Source: Thermodesulfobacteriota bacterium (GTDB lineage: Bacteria; Desulfobacterota; DSM-4660; Desulfatiglandales; Desulfatiglandaceae). Taken from it: 22,082 bases of DNA. Both the position numbers and the translations under genes were made by a program. Each line of letters opens with the position of its first letter. The stretch's first letter is position 1. Shown in pieces: positions 6,459 to 14,930 of the stretch. Below the pieces are notes generated by a model. It searched no databases, was not told the DNA's origin, and saw nothing but the letters and a program-made list of their open reading frames with translations. Where the stretch lies: positions 1-22,082 of the forward strand of contig JANQDY010000173.1 in the NCBI GenBank assembly GCA_028278625.1. Reading direction: 5' to 3'.

Positions 6459-7484
6459 CTAATTGGAATTGCCCACCGCCTTTAGAGACACCCACTCCGC
6501 CACGTCCTGTTTTCCGAAACTGCAGGTGCTCTCGGTGCAGTAATCCGTTACCGTTTTATAGGCCTGGTTGATGGCCTCATACTGTTTCTGAGCCTCCGGA
6601 TGACCCGGAGACCTGTCCGGATGATTCTTTTTGCTCAGTTGCCGGTAATGGTCCCGAATTTCCCGCTGCGTGGTCTGCTCTGGCAGCTCAAGCACTTTTC
6701 GCGCTTGTTTCAGTTCCTCGTAGTCCGCCGTCCGGATTTCAATGGTTCTAAAACTGAAAGGGGGCAGCGGGCCGATAATTCGGAAATTGATGCGATCTTC
6801 ATAATGCCGGTCAAGCCCTGCGACAGTCCCCTCCAGTCGGTCTGCGTCTTCTCCGTTGATCAAGAACGCCCCATTCATGATCATACTGTCGTCCATAAGG
6901 GCGTGGATGCGGTGTTTTTCCGCCATGGCCACCAGAGGCGGCAAGATGACCGACTGAATGGTTTCACGCTCTTTGTCCAAAAGGGCCTTAACCCGTTTGC
7001 CCAACTCAATCTGAATCCGTAGAACAGCCTCTTTGGACGCATCGACCGCTTTCTTCTTGATGGCCAGAATCTCCTCTGATTTTCCGATCTCATCAAGAAC
7101 CGGAGCCAGATCGCGCCAGAGAGCGACCACATCCAACTCGATCTTGTTTTCCATATCTTTCAAGGATGCCGCAATCTGGTCTTTTCCCTTTTCCATCATG
7201 CGGATGACCGCCTCATCCCGGTCAAGCAGCGTTCCGAATTTCACCGGAATAACCGGACACTTTGCCATCACCGTTTCAATGGCGGACTGATAGGTGGTCA
7301 GGTTTCGAAGGAGGGATTCCTTGGGAATGTGATCATGTCCCGCCGGTTCGTTGCGGCTGATCAGAGCGGAAATATTTTCCAAGGGTAGGGTGTAGACTTC
7401 ACTACCGTCAATGCCGATGGCACCAAAACTGTGAACGTCACCTCCTTTTATGAAACCGTAAATGGTTCTGCCGTCATGTGTCAT
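6459..7484 (-). CDS. GvpF/GvpL fused to a C-terminal DnaJ J-domain
   Basis: Residues 1-250 are a GvpF/L protein (I-Y-G-F-I-K, F-G-A-I-G-I-D, V-I-P-V-K-F-G-T, I-G-P-L-P-P-F-S-F). Residues about 258-318 form a J-domain: A-R-K-V-L-E-L-P for helix I, I-R-D-H-Y-R-Q-L-S-K-K-N for helix II, the invariant H288-P289-D290, then Y-E-A-I-N-Q-A-Y for helix III. A short tail with two Cys follows. J-domains stimulate Hsp70 ATPase activity through the HPD motif, so this protein could bring the DnaK homologue (1-240) to nascent GvpA. The ATG at 7484 has a GAAGGAG seven bases upstream. Both domains are clearly visible in one uninterrupted frame, so the fusion is real in this sequence. Confidence 0.93.
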   Translation of the reverse strand: MTHDGRTIYGFIKGGDVHSFGAIGIDGSEVYTLPLENISALISRNEPAGHDHIPKESLLRNLTTYQSAIETVMAKCPVIPVKFGTLLDRDEAVIRMMEKGKDQIAASLKDMENKIELDVVALWRDLAPVLDEIGKSEEILAIKKKAVDASKEAVLRIQIELGKRVKALLDKERETIQSVILPPLVAMAEKHRIHALMDDSMIMNGAFLINGEDADRLEGTVAGLDRHYEDRINFRIIGPLPPFSFRTIEIRTADYEELKQARKVLELPEQTTQREIRDHYRQLSKKNHPDRSPGHPEAQKQYEAINQAYKTVTDYCTESTCSFGKQDVAEWVSLKAVGNSN

Positions 7485-7506
7485 CGCTCTACTCCTTCAT
7501 GTCGAA

Positions 7507-9639
7507 TTACTGTTGTTTCAATTCCTTGAGCGCATCTTGAAAATCCTCACTGGAAATCTCAAATCTGAGATGGTCCCGCTCACCGCTCACAATGAATTTT
7601 CGAATGGCTTTCATGGCGGCCTTTTCACATATTGATTCCAGATCCGCTCCCACCAGATCTTGGGTCACTTGGGTCAGGGATTCCAGGTTCACATCGCTGG
7701 CCAAGGGCTTTCCCCGTGTATGAACCTTCAGGATTTCCAGTCTGGCATTTTGGCCCGGAATGGGGATCTCAAAATGAAAGTCGAACCGACCGGCCCGGAG
7801 CAAAGCCTCATCAATGATATCCCGGCGATTAGTGGCTGCCAGCACAATGATCCCCTTAAGCTCTTCGATACCGTCCATTTCCGTCAAAAACTGGCTGATA
7901 ACCCGGTCCGCCACATGGGAAGAGCTGTCTGTCCCCCGTCTTGGCACAACACTGTCAATCTCATCGAAAAAGATAATGCAGGGTGATGCCTGTCGGGCCT
8001 TCTTAAAGACTTCCCGAACCCCTTTTTCGCTCTCACCCACCCATTTGCTCATGAGTTCCGGTCCCTTGATGGAAATGAAGTTTACTTCCGACTCCGATGC
8101 CACCGCCTTGGCCAGAAGCGTCTTCCCGGTGCCGGGGGGGCCGTACAGCAGAATGCCCTTGGAGGGCGTGGCACCCGCGACTTTGAAAAGATCGCCGTGT
8201 TTAAGAGGCCATTCAATGGTTTCCTTAAGCACCCGTTTGATCTCTTCCAGCCCTCCCACATCGCTCCATTTGACATTGGGAATTTCCGTAAACACCTCCC
8301 TGATGGCGGACGGTTCGACGGATTTTAGGGCCTCCAGAAAATCGTCCATGGAGACATGAAGGGTTGTGAGCGTTTCATAGGGAATTTCTTCCAGCTCAAA
8401 GTCAATTCGGGGGAAAATTTTCCGAAGGGTGGCCATGGCCGCTTCTCTCGAAAGGGCTTTCAAATCGGCGCCCACAAATCCATGGGTAATTTCAGCAAGG
8501 CGTCTCACGTCCACGTCTTCCGCAAGGGGCATCCCCCGAGTGTGTACATCCAGGATGGCCAGTCTTCCGTTAGTATCGGGAATCCCGATTTCAATCTCAC
8601 GGTCAAAACGGCCGGGCCGCCGGAGTGCCGGGTCCAGAACATTGGGGATGTTTGTAGCGCCAATGACGATGACCTGGCCACGGGATGAGAGTCCGTCCAA
8701 AAGGGCCAGAAGCTGTGCCACCACCCGTTTTTCAACCTGTTTCTCTCCTCCCATCTCCTCTCGCTTGGGGGCCAGGGCATCAATCTCGTCTAGGAAGATG
8801 ATGCTGGGGGCACGAGCCGATGCTTCGTCAAAGATCTTTCGGAGGTTGGCCTCACTCTGACCGTAGAACTTGTGCATGATTTCCGGACCGCTGATGGTGC
8901 GAAAAAAAGCATCCGTCTCATTGGCCACGGCACGGGCGATCAGTGTTTTCCCGCAACCCGGCGGTCCGTGCAGCAGAACCCCTTTCGGCGGATCGATGCC
9001 AAGACGCTCAAAAATTTGGGGGTATTTCAGTGGCAATTCGATCATTTCGCGGATTTTTCGAATTTCACGGCCCAGCCCGCCAATGTCTTCATAGCTGATG
9101 CGTGTTTTACCTTCGCCGGGCTCTTTCTTTTGCTGAATCTCCATGGCCGTCTGAGGATGAATGATCACCACGCCCTGGGGAACGGTTCTCGCCACCTTGA
9201 AATCTTGGGTTCTGGAACCGATCAACCGGGTACGCACCAGGTCCCCTTCTACCAGGGGAAGGCCTTCCAGAAGGCTTCCGATATACCGAGCGTCGTAGGA
9301 GCGCATTGCGCTCAGGGGCGCTACAACGATTTTTCGGGCCGGCTGAAAATCGCTTCTTGTAACGGTTACCTTTTCATCGATACCCACCTGGGCATTCTCC
9401 CGGGTGATCCCGTCCAGCCGAATCAATCCCCTGCTTCTGTCGTCCATATAGGCGGGGAGCACCTTGGCCACGGTCCGGCGTTTGCCGCTTACCGTAATCA
9501 CGTCACCCACCTGAACGCCCAGCGTCTCAAAATCCCCCGGGTCAAATCGAACGATGCCGCGCCCCACGTCTTTGGCTGTGGCTTCCGCCACTTTGAGGGT
9601 CAGAGAATTCGTTTCGGATTTTTGATTGTCGGAAGTCAT
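7507..9639 (-). CDS. CDC48/VCP-type AAA+ ATPase
   Basis: This 710-residue protein has the full CDC48 layout: an N-domain (about 12-175, with R-G-I-V-R-F-D-P) and two AAA modules. D1 has Walker A G-P-P-G-C-G-K-T at 225-232 and Walker B I-I-F-L-D-E-I-D at 280-287. D2 has G-P-P-G-T-G-K-T at 500-507 and I-I-F-F-D-E-I-D at 555-562. R-P-G-R-F-D and R-A-G-R-F-D follow the respective modules. CDC48 proteins are hexameric unfoldases common in archaea and less so in bacteria. Here the gene lies between gvpF/L genes, so a role in vesicle assembly, remodelling or turnover is likely but inferred. The ATG at 9639 has only a weak GGGG upstream. Confidence 0.95.
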   Translation of the reverse strand: MTSDNQKSETNSLTLKVAEATAKDVGRGIVRFDPGDFETLGVQVGDVITVSGKRRTVAKVLPAYMDDRSRGLIRLDGITRENAQVGIDEKVTVTRSDFQPARKIVVAPLSAMRSYDARYIGSLLEGLPLVEGDLVRTRLIGSRTQDFKVARTVPQGVVIIHPQTAMEIQQKKEPGEGKTRISYEDIGGLGREIRKIREMIELPLKYPQIFERLGIDPPKGVLLHGPPGCGKTLIARAVANETDAFFRTISGPEIMHKFYGQSEANLRKIFDEASARAPSIIFLDEIDALAPKREEMGGEKQVEKRVVAQLLALLDGLSSRGQVIVIGATNIPNVLDPALRRPGRFDREIEIGIPDTNGRLAILDVHTRGMPLAEDVDVRRLAEITHGFVGADLKALSREAAMATLRKIFPRIDFELEEIPYETLTTLHVSMDDFLEALKSVEPSAIREVFTEIPNVKWSDVGGLEEIKRVLKETIEWPLKHGDLFKVAGATPSKGILLYGPPGTGKTLLAKAVASESEVNFISIKGPELMSKWVGESEKGVREVFKKARQASPCIIFFDEIDSVVPRRGTDSSSHVADRVISQFLTEMDGIEELKGIIVLAATNRRDIIDEALLRAGRFDFHFEIPIPGQNARLEILKVHTRGKPLASDVNLESLTQVTQDLVGADLESICEKAAMKAIRKFIVSGERDHLRFEISSEDFQDALKELKQQ

Positions 9640-9656
9640 TGATACCCCACATGTGG

Positions 9657-9691
9657 CAGTGGTTGGCCATCAGTTCCGAGTGGTCAGTTGT
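9657..9691 (+). repeat. Degenerate heptamer array upstream of the CDC48-like gene
   Basis: Five seven-base units (CAGTGGT, TGGCCAT, CAGTTCC, GAGTGGT, CAGTTGT) fill much of the 115-base gap between the gvpF/L at 9755 and the ATPase gene. They are more degenerate than the other copies. Confidence 0.5.
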
Positions 9692-9754
9692 GGGTTAGAA
9701 GCTTCTTTTCAGATGGACGCTAAGAAGAGATGAACCGACCACCATCGCTGTTGG

Positions 9755-10507
9755 TTACAATTTCATTTCAATGCTCACAAAATTAAAAGGGGGTGCCGGG
9801 CCCACCAGCTTGAAATTCGCTTCATTTTCATATTCTTCCGCCAGATCTTCCACCAAAAAGTCAATCTGCTTTTCCCGGGTTCGGTCGATTAAGAATACCG
9901 CATTAATAAACATGTCATCCCCCACCGGTTCCTGCTGTTTCATGCCCAGGGTCAACCGCTTGAACAGGCGCAGTATTTTTTCGCCAAGATAGACCTTTTC
10001 TTCATCCAGGGCAGCTTTCACGGCCTTGCCAAGTTCGATTTTGAGGGTGTCGCCTGTCTCCCCTTCCCGGCCTGAAATTTCGGCTTTGAGCGCTTTTACA
10101 TCCGGATCGTTCTTTCCGATATCTTCAAAAACCTTATCCATCCGGGTCCAGCGCGCTTTCAACCCCATCTCCACTTTATTATCCAGGTCATGGAGCATCC
10201 CCTTGAACTCCCCGTACTGCCGCCGTAGAAAAGTCCGGACTTCTTCCGCGCTGTTGGCAATGGTACAGAACCTCACCGGCAGAACCGTATAGTCTTTCAT
10301 CACCTCTTCGATCACTTTCTCATGGACGGTCAGGTTCTCAGGATCGATGACATATTGGGTGATGGGTGAAGAACTGATAACCGCGCTGATGTCCTGGAAA
10401 CCGATTGTGGAAACGATGTCTCCCCGTTTGCCGATACCGATGGAGCCGAAATTCCGGCCCTCGTTGCCGTTGATGATGCAGTAGATGTATTTTCCCTCTT
10501 TGGCCAT
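9755..10507 (-). CDS. gvpF: Gas vesicle protein GvpF/GvpL
   Basis: This 250-residue GvpF/L protein has Y-I-Y-C-I-I-N at the N-terminus, F-G-S-I-G-I-G-K-R, V-L-P-V-R-F-C-T-I in the centre and F-K-L-V-G-P-A-P-P-F-N-F-V-S near the end. The ATG at 10507 has GGAG five bases upstream. It is the first of four GvpF/L genes in transcription order. It is most like 5685-6437 in size and layout, with no added domain. A heptamer-bearing gap separates it from the downstream CDC48-like gene. Confidence 0.93.
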   Translation of the reverse strand: MAKEGKYIYCIINGNEGRNFGSIGIGKRGDIVSTIGFQDISAVISSSPITQYVIDPENLTVHEKVIEEVMKDYTVLPVRFCTIANSAEEVRTFLRRQYGEFKGMLHDLDNKVEMGLKARWTRMDKVFEDIGKNDPDVKALKAEISGREGETGDTLKIELGKAVKAALDEEKVYLGEKILRLFKRLTLGMKQQEPVGDDMFINAVFLIDRTREKQIDFLVEDLAEEYENEANFKLVGPAPPFNFVSIEMKL

Positions 10508-10552
10508 GGTCTCTCCACACTCGTTTGGGGCGTTTGCACTGCGTAAGGCTCG

Positions 10553-10852
10553 TCAATAGTCCATTTTCATGACCTTTATACCGCTTTTGGGCAGCTTTTT
10601 TGGCGCAGCCTGGCCGTCAGCCATCTGGGCCTTTTTCTCCAGTTCCGCGATTCTGTTTTCAATATCTGCGATACGGGTTTCAATCTCATTTTTTCGCTGA
10701 CTGATGCTGCCAAGTTCCTTTTTGGATAGAGACAGATTGTTCTTCAACAGGTAAATCTCAGCTTCATTTGCTCTTTCGGCTTTTGGCAACGAACGGTGTT
10801 TCATCCCCATGAGCGTTTTAACGTGAGTCAGCGAACGAACTCTTTTTCCCAT
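10553..10852 (-). CDS. Small coiled-coil protein, possibly GvpV-like
   Basis: This 99-residue protein has a basic N-terminus (R-V-R-S-L-T-H-V-K-T-L), a long coiled coil at about 28-75 with regular I/L spacing (I-E-T-R-I-A-D-I-E-N-R-I-A-E-L-E), and a basic tail ending in M-K-M-D-Y. The arrangement resembles the small GvpV proteins of other gvp clusters, but I cannot confirm homology. The ATG at 10852 has AGGAGG six bases upstream. It lies between gvpN and a gvpF/L gene, so a structural or assembly role is likely. Confidence 0.7.
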   Translation of the reverse strand: MGKRVRSLTHVKTLMGMKHRSLPKAERANEAEIYLLKNNLSLSKKELGSISQRKNEIETRIADIENRIAELEKKAQMADGQAAPKKLPKSGIKVMKMDY

Positions 10853-10872
10853 GAAACGCCTCCTTTCGACCC

Positions 10873-11787
10873 CTAACAGATCTCATTAATTAGCTCGTTG
10901 ATGACGCGCTTCACCCGTTTCTGGCTTCCGGCGGTGCCGATACGGCTGGTCTCCGAAGACAGAATATCCATGCAGGTCTGCCTGAATATGGGATCCTCTT
11001 TGTCCACCGACGCCTCCCGGACGGCGATGGCCTTGGCAATCATGATGCAGCCTCTGATGGTAGGCGCGAACTCATAGGAATCCGATTCCCTGAGTCCCCT
11101 GACGACCCGCACGATTTTGGTGGCATCCCCATTGACAAGACCCGATTTGAACTCCGTGATGCGGATTTCCGTCTCTTCGTCGAAGTAGTCCACATCCAGG
11201 GTGATCATCCGGTCCCGAAGCGCGTCCTGGCTACGGTGGACACCTGCGTATTCTTCCGGGTTGCTGGTGAAGATGGCGGTAAAAGCAGGGTGTACCTTCA
11301 GATAATTCCCTTCGCCCTGACGGGGGACCGGCAGATCGAGCATCCGTTCTTGAAGCACCGACAGTAAAATATTGTTGGCTTCAGGCCTTGTGCGGGTAAA
11401 TTCGTCGTAAATGAGGGTGAAGCCGTTTTTGCAGGCCACGGTCAACCGGTTGTCGGCCCATCTTTTCTGCATGTCCTCTTCGGTCTTCTTGACGGTGTGA
11501 ATGAAATTGTCCACCACTTTCCGCCTGCGAAACCCGGTCTCACCTCCCACCAGATCCGAAGTGGAGAATTCCTCGTCTCCATGGATCATGACCACGGGCC
11601 GTCCGATCATGGCCGCCACATGCATGGCCAGGGTGGTTTTGCCGGTTCCGGAGATCCCCCTGAAATGGATGGGAAACCCTGCCGCAATATAGGCCATGGC
11701 CCGTTCCGTGATATCCTGCACATAGGGCGTTTTCACGAAATTGGGCAGTGAACGGGGCTCCAGAACCGTTGTGCTGTTCAGTGACAT
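10873..11787 (-). CDS. gvpN: Gas vesicle protein GvpN, MoxR-type AAA+ ATPase
   Basis: This 304-residue protein has P-Y-V-Q-D-I-T-E-R-A-M-A-Y at the N-terminus and Walker A G-I-S-G-T-G-K-T-T at 44-52. H-G-D-E-E-F-S-T-S-D-L follows, then Walker B L-I-Y-D-E-F-T-R around 125-132 and the sensor region F-T-S-N-P-E-E-Y-A-G. All of these are standard for GvpN. GvpN is an ATPase needed for vesicles to enlarge to full size in several organisms. The ATG at 11787 has AAAGGAGG at good spacing. It is the best-conserved accessory gene here and fixes the identity of the cluster. Confidence 0.97.
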   Translation of the reverse strand: MSLNSTTVLEPRSLPNFVKTPYVQDITERAMAYIAAGFPIHFRGISGTGKTTLAMHVAAMIGRPVVMIHGDEEFSTSDLVGGETGFRRRKVVDNFIHTVKKTEEDMQKRWADNRLTVACKNGFTLIYDEFTRTRPEANNILLSVLQERMLDLPVPRQGEGNYLKVHPAFTAIFTSNPEEYAGVHRSQDALRDRMITLDVDYFDEETEIRITEFKSGLVNGDATKIVRVVRGLRESDSYEFAPTIRGCIMIAKAIAVREASVDKEDPIFRQTCMDILSSETSRIGTAGSQKRVKRVINELINEIC

Positions 11788-11834
11788 GGAATCCTCCTTT
11801 TCCAGACAAAAACCGTAAGCTGTTTTGCAGAGTT

Positions 11835-12209
11835 CTATTCCCTGCCGTCCTCTGAGTGTTTTACCGTAATGGCGCCTTTACCGCCGCAGGTGAGACAGGG
11901 CAGGTATTCTCCCTGCCGGGACCCTTTTCCATCGCATCCGTGACAGGTTTGAGCGGGTTCTTGCAACAAAACCACCCCTTTTCCAGCGCAGACGGTACAT
12001 ACCATCCGCCGGTGGACATGAACCCCCGTACCGCTGCAATAGGCACAGGGGATAACCGGCCCGAGGATTGTCACTTTACCGCTTCCCCCGCAGACCTGAC
12101 AGCGGGACCCCGCTGCAAGAAGCCCAAAGGGATCCCGGCCAGCGCTTCTGCAAAACGCGCAATCAACGGTGATGACGCCATTTATGTCCGCACTGTTCCG
12201 TTGGTCCAC
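11835..12209 (-). CDS. Small zinc protein with six DnaJ-type CxxCxGxG motifs
   Basis: This 124-residue protein is almost entirely a zinc domain. Its motifs are CAFCRSAG (degenerate), CQVCGGSG, CAYCSGTG, CTVCAGKG, CHGCDGKG and CLTCGGKG. Their spacing matches the zinc half of the winged-helix protein at 4305-5054, so the two are paralogues. It has neither J-domain nor winged helix. The start is GTG at 12209, five bases after AGGAGG; a TTG at 12281 would add a poorly conserved extension. It lies between the GvpC-like gene and gvpN. It may hold unfolded Gvp proteins in the way the zinc region of DnaJ does (inference). Confidence 0.83.
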   Translation of the reverse strand: MDQRNSADINGVITVDCAFCRSAGRDPFGLLAAGSRCQVCGGSGKVTILGPVIPCAYCSGTGVHVHRRMVCTVCAGKGVVLLQEPAQTCHGCDGKGSRQGEYLPCLTCGGKGAITVKHSEDGRE

Positions 12210-12305
12210 GTTCCCCTCCTCTGCCGGCGGCCAGGGTTCTAAAAGGGCGGCGCATAGGCTCCGTTCCTTCCATGGCCACAAGTGTTGTGTAAAAATGAGC
12301 TGTCG

Positions 12306-13865
12306 TTAAGCAATGAAATAGGTTGAGTCTTCCTTGCGGACTTCACCTTTTTCCAGCAGATCTCGAATCACGGGAATCAGGGAACGCCAGTTTTCAATCC
12401 TCAAGTGCTCCGCAATCTCCACCATGCGCAGCCCCTCCGGCGTATCCTCCAGAATGGACAAAATCTCTTCCGACACAGATTCGGTGTCCACGTCCGTATC
12501 CGGCAATTCCCCAGGGTCTTCTTTCGAAACGTCATCCTCCAACGCCACTGAGGGCTCCGGTTCAGGGATTTCATCGGTTACAACTGGTTCTTGGTACGTT
12601 TGAGAGGGTTCTTCAGAGGTCTCTACGGCCGCTTCTTCCAGGACCTCGGGTTCTTTCGGTTTGGCTTCCGGCTCGGCAACCTCGGTTTTGCTTTCAGGGA
12701 CGGCCAGCGCAACACCCCTACCCGATCGCATGGCCGATAGGATCGCACTCCAGGCCGCCACGGCTTCGGAGCGGTCTTTCTTGAGTTCACCCATGAGACC
12801 TGCCACACCGGCCGACAGATCGCTACTGAAACTACTCAAGGTGGCCCTCAGTTCTGTGGCCTTTTCTTTCAGCTCACTTCCAACGGTTTCCTGCCGCTCC
12901 ACTTCCGCCCGGTCCAGACCCGCTTTAAACTGGGATAACAGGGACCTGAACCCGTCTAACTCGGACTTGAGAGCGTCCCAAATGGCCTTTCGGCCGTTTG
13001 CGAATTCCTCCAGCAGATTCCGCGCATCTGTTTTGAGGTTATTGATCTGCTCCCGGCGATCAGAGATTTCCTGGCCCATCACATCCTGACGTTCAAGCTC
13101 GGCCCGGTCCAGATCCGCTTTGAACTGGGAAAGCGCGTCGGTAAATGCATCCAGTCTCCCTTTTAAGTCCGCCCACATCTCGGCGCGGGCCCGGCCAAAG
13201 GCATTCAAAAGATCCCGGGTACCGCTCAGAATTTCCCCCACTTCCTGCTTTCTGTCATCAATTTCGGCCAGGGCTTCCTTTTTTCGCTCAGTTTCCGACC
13301 GGTCGAGATCAGCCTTGAACTGATTCAGTCTGGAAGTAAAATCAACCAATTCCGATCTGAGGCTTTCACCCATGGCATTCAGTTCGGACCGAATGGTCTC
13401 AAGCCGCTCCTTGTTTGCCTGTGACATCTCTTTTCTGAAACCGGCCAGTTCTTTCGTAAAAACATCCAACCGGGATCTCAGGTTCGCCCACATGTCGCTC
13501 CTGCCGCTTTCAAAATCACTGATAAGATTGAGGGTGGTATTCTTAAGATCGTTAATGTAATCTTTACGGTCTGAAATCTCCGCCGCGGCTTTCGTCTGAC
13601 GTTCCCTTTCTGCCTGATCCAATTCCTTCTTAAAATCCGCCAGACGTTCGCTGAAATCATTTAACTCCGCGCGAAGGGTGTCTCCCATCTCTTTCAGTTC
13701 CGACTGAACCTTTTCCGCCCGTTCCCGGTTGGATGCTTCCAGATTGCTCCGGAACTCTTCCAGTTTCTGAACGGTTTCCTCTTTGCGCTCCTTGATGCTT
13801 TCAACCCGTTCCTCATAGGCACCCGCAATCTCTTCCGCCAGTCTTCTCAAATCATCTGCCAGCAT
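12306..13865 (-). CDS. GvpC-like repeat coiled-coil protein with C-terminal winged helix
   Basis: This 519-residue protein has three regions. Residues 1-380 are helical repeats with the motif F-K-A-D-L-D-R-A-E-x-E-R. The motif Phe falls at 38, 78, 143, 183, 248 and 313, with spacings of 40, 65, 40, 65 and 65. A second Phe follows exactly 33 residues after three of them (71, 176, 346). GvpC, the outer strengthening protein of gas vesicles, is built from 33-residue helical repeats. Residues about 386-462 are an acidic Pro/Glu-rich linker. Residues about 462-519 look like a winged helix (V-S-E-E-I-L-S-I-L-E, M-V-E-I-A-E-H-L). The ATG at 13865 has GGAGGG six bases upstream; an ATG six bases earlier is too close to it. 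GvpC homology is inferred from periodicity. Confidence 0.8.
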   Translation of the reverse strand: MLADDLRRLAEEIAGAYEERVESIKERKEETVQKLEEFRSNLEASNRERAEKVQSELKEMGDTLRAELNDFSERLADFKKELDQAERERQTKAAAEISDRKDYINDLKNTTLNLISDFESGRSDMWANLRSRLDVFTKELAGFRKEMSQANKERLETIRSELNAMGESLRSELVDFTSRLNQFKADLDRSETERKKEALAEIDDRKQEVGEILSGTRDLLNAFGRARAEMWADLKGRLDAFTDALSQFKADLDRAELERQDVMGQEISDRREQINNLKTDARNLLEEFANGRKAIWDALKSELDGFRSLLSQFKAGLDRAEVERQETVGSELKEKATELRATLSSFSSDLSAGVAGLMGELKKDRSEAVAAWSAILSAMRSGRGVALAVPESKTEVAEPEAKPKEPEVLEEAAVETSEEPSQTYQEPVVTDEIPEPEPSVALEDDVSKEDPGELPDTDVDTESVSEEILSILEDTPEGLRMVEIAEHLRIENWRSLIPVIRDLLEKGEVRKEDSTYFIA

Positions 13866-14046
13866 GATCATCCCTCCTTAGAAAGTTTGATTTTTGAAGA
13901 CATGCTTGAGATTCTCACCCATTCGAATATGAGGGTAAATCTACACTCCATGGTATCCTCAAGGACGTCTCTTCCATTTCAGTCTGGCGAATCCGGCCAG
14001 ATGAGGCACAATTCCGGCACGGATTGGCAAAAGTTGTTGCTAAGCA

Positions 14047-14062
14047 GGGCTTTTTCAAGCCC
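14047..14062 (-). other. Hairpin at the stop codon of the 210-residue coiled-coil gene
   Basis: On the minus strand GGGCTT pairs with AAGCCC around a GAAA loop, and the TGA stop lies inside it. No U-tract follows, so it is more likely an mRNA 3' hairpin or partial attenuator than an intrinsic terminator. The 189-base gap to the next gene holds no other recognised feature. Confidence 0.35.
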
Positions 14063-14687
14063 CCCCGACTGCTTTCTGCCACTGGCTTTGAACCTTTTCC
14101 CGGACCATGTCCAGATCCTCCAGAAACTGGCTGAGCTGGTTGTCCCGTGTCCGCTGCTGGATTTTCAGAGATTTCAACATCAATTTGAAGTCCCTAAGCC
14201 GCACGGTTTCTCCTTTTTGCAGCAATTTCTTCAAAGCCGTTTTCAATTCCTCCTGCTCCACCTCAACTTCCTTTAAGGCCTGAACAATACCTGTTTCCCG
14301 CTCTTTCTGCCGTTTCAGAATATCTTCTTTGATCAGCTCCATATCTTCCGGATTGGACCGCCTTCCGCACGAAATCACATTCCGTAGCCTACGGACCATC
14401 TCCTTCTCTTCCGTCTTAAAAGCAAAAAAGACCCGTTCCGCTTCCGCCTCCCGAAGGCGCCGTTTCTCAGTCAAACCGCCCATCATTCGATCAAAATCCG
14501 TTTTTCGAAGGCTTTCCGATTTGGCCAGGTTATTCTTCAATTCTAGAATCATCTCCTCTAGCTCCCTGTGAAAGCTACCCAGGAATCGGTAGGCCTGTTC
14601 CATGAGCCCGTTCACGGTTTTCACGCGAATTTCATAGGAATCAATAATGCTGTTGGCGAGATCTCTTAGATTTTCTCCGGTCCCCAT
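14055..14687 (-). CDS. Coiled-coil protein of the gas-vesicle cluster
   Basis: This 210-residue protein is nearly all charged helix. Its N-terminus (E-N-L-R-D-L-A-N-S-I-I-D-S-Y-E-I-R-V) parallels that of the GvpC-like protein encoded next (D-D-L-R-R-L-A-E-E-I-A-G-A-Y-E-E-R-V), which points to a shared N-terminal module. The rest has E-R-V-F-F-A-F-K-T-E-E and F-K-L-M-L-K-S-L-K but no 33-residue periodicity I could fix. The start is ATG at 14687 after GAGGTG; an upstream in-frame start would add 18 residues unlike its paralogue. It is the second gene after the gvpA promoter. I do not recognise a named family; an accessory structural role is inferred from position. Confidence 0.78.
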   Translation of the reverse strand: MGTGENLRDLANSIIDSYEIRVKTVNGLMEQAYRFLGSFHRELEEMILELKNNLAKSESLRKTDFDRMMGGLTEKRRLREAEAERVFFAFKTEEKEMVRRLRNVISCGRRSNPEDMELIKEDILKRQKERETGIVQALKEVEVEQEELKTALKKLLQKGETVRLRDFKLMLKSLKIQQRTRDNQLSQFLEDLDMVREKVQSQWQKAVGGA

Positions 14688-14849
14688 TTCAAACACCTCA
14701 TCAGAAAGAAAAACCGCAAATAATTCGCACAATATGACCATCCATTCAAATGGAAGGGAGTATTGTCAGACTTATTTACGGTCTTTTTGTGTGCTGACGG
14801 AGATTTCAGATATGCCTAAGACTCTTCCTGCTGAAATCCTCTTCATTGG

Positions 14850-14874
14850 GAGAGGGGTTGATGTAACGCCTCTC
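14850..14874 (-). other. Hairpin 57 bases downstream of gvpA
   Basis: On the minus strand GAGAGG pairs with CCTCTC. A C/C mismatch and an inner GTT/AAC stem enclose a five-base loop. There is no U-tract. A hairpin here could protect the gvpA message or cut readthrough into the accessory genes, as might be expected when shell protein is needed in large excess. The 243-base gap it sits in has no gene. Confidence 0.4.
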
Positions 14875-14930
14875 TGATCTCAAGGATATCCGGCAATCTC
14901 CCTTCGATGCGTGTATGGTTTAATTAGGAT

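Noticed and set aside
8505..8783. Overlapping frames within the CDC48-like gene on both strands
   Set aside because: They are shadows of the strong AAA+ coding frame and have no recognisable motifs.
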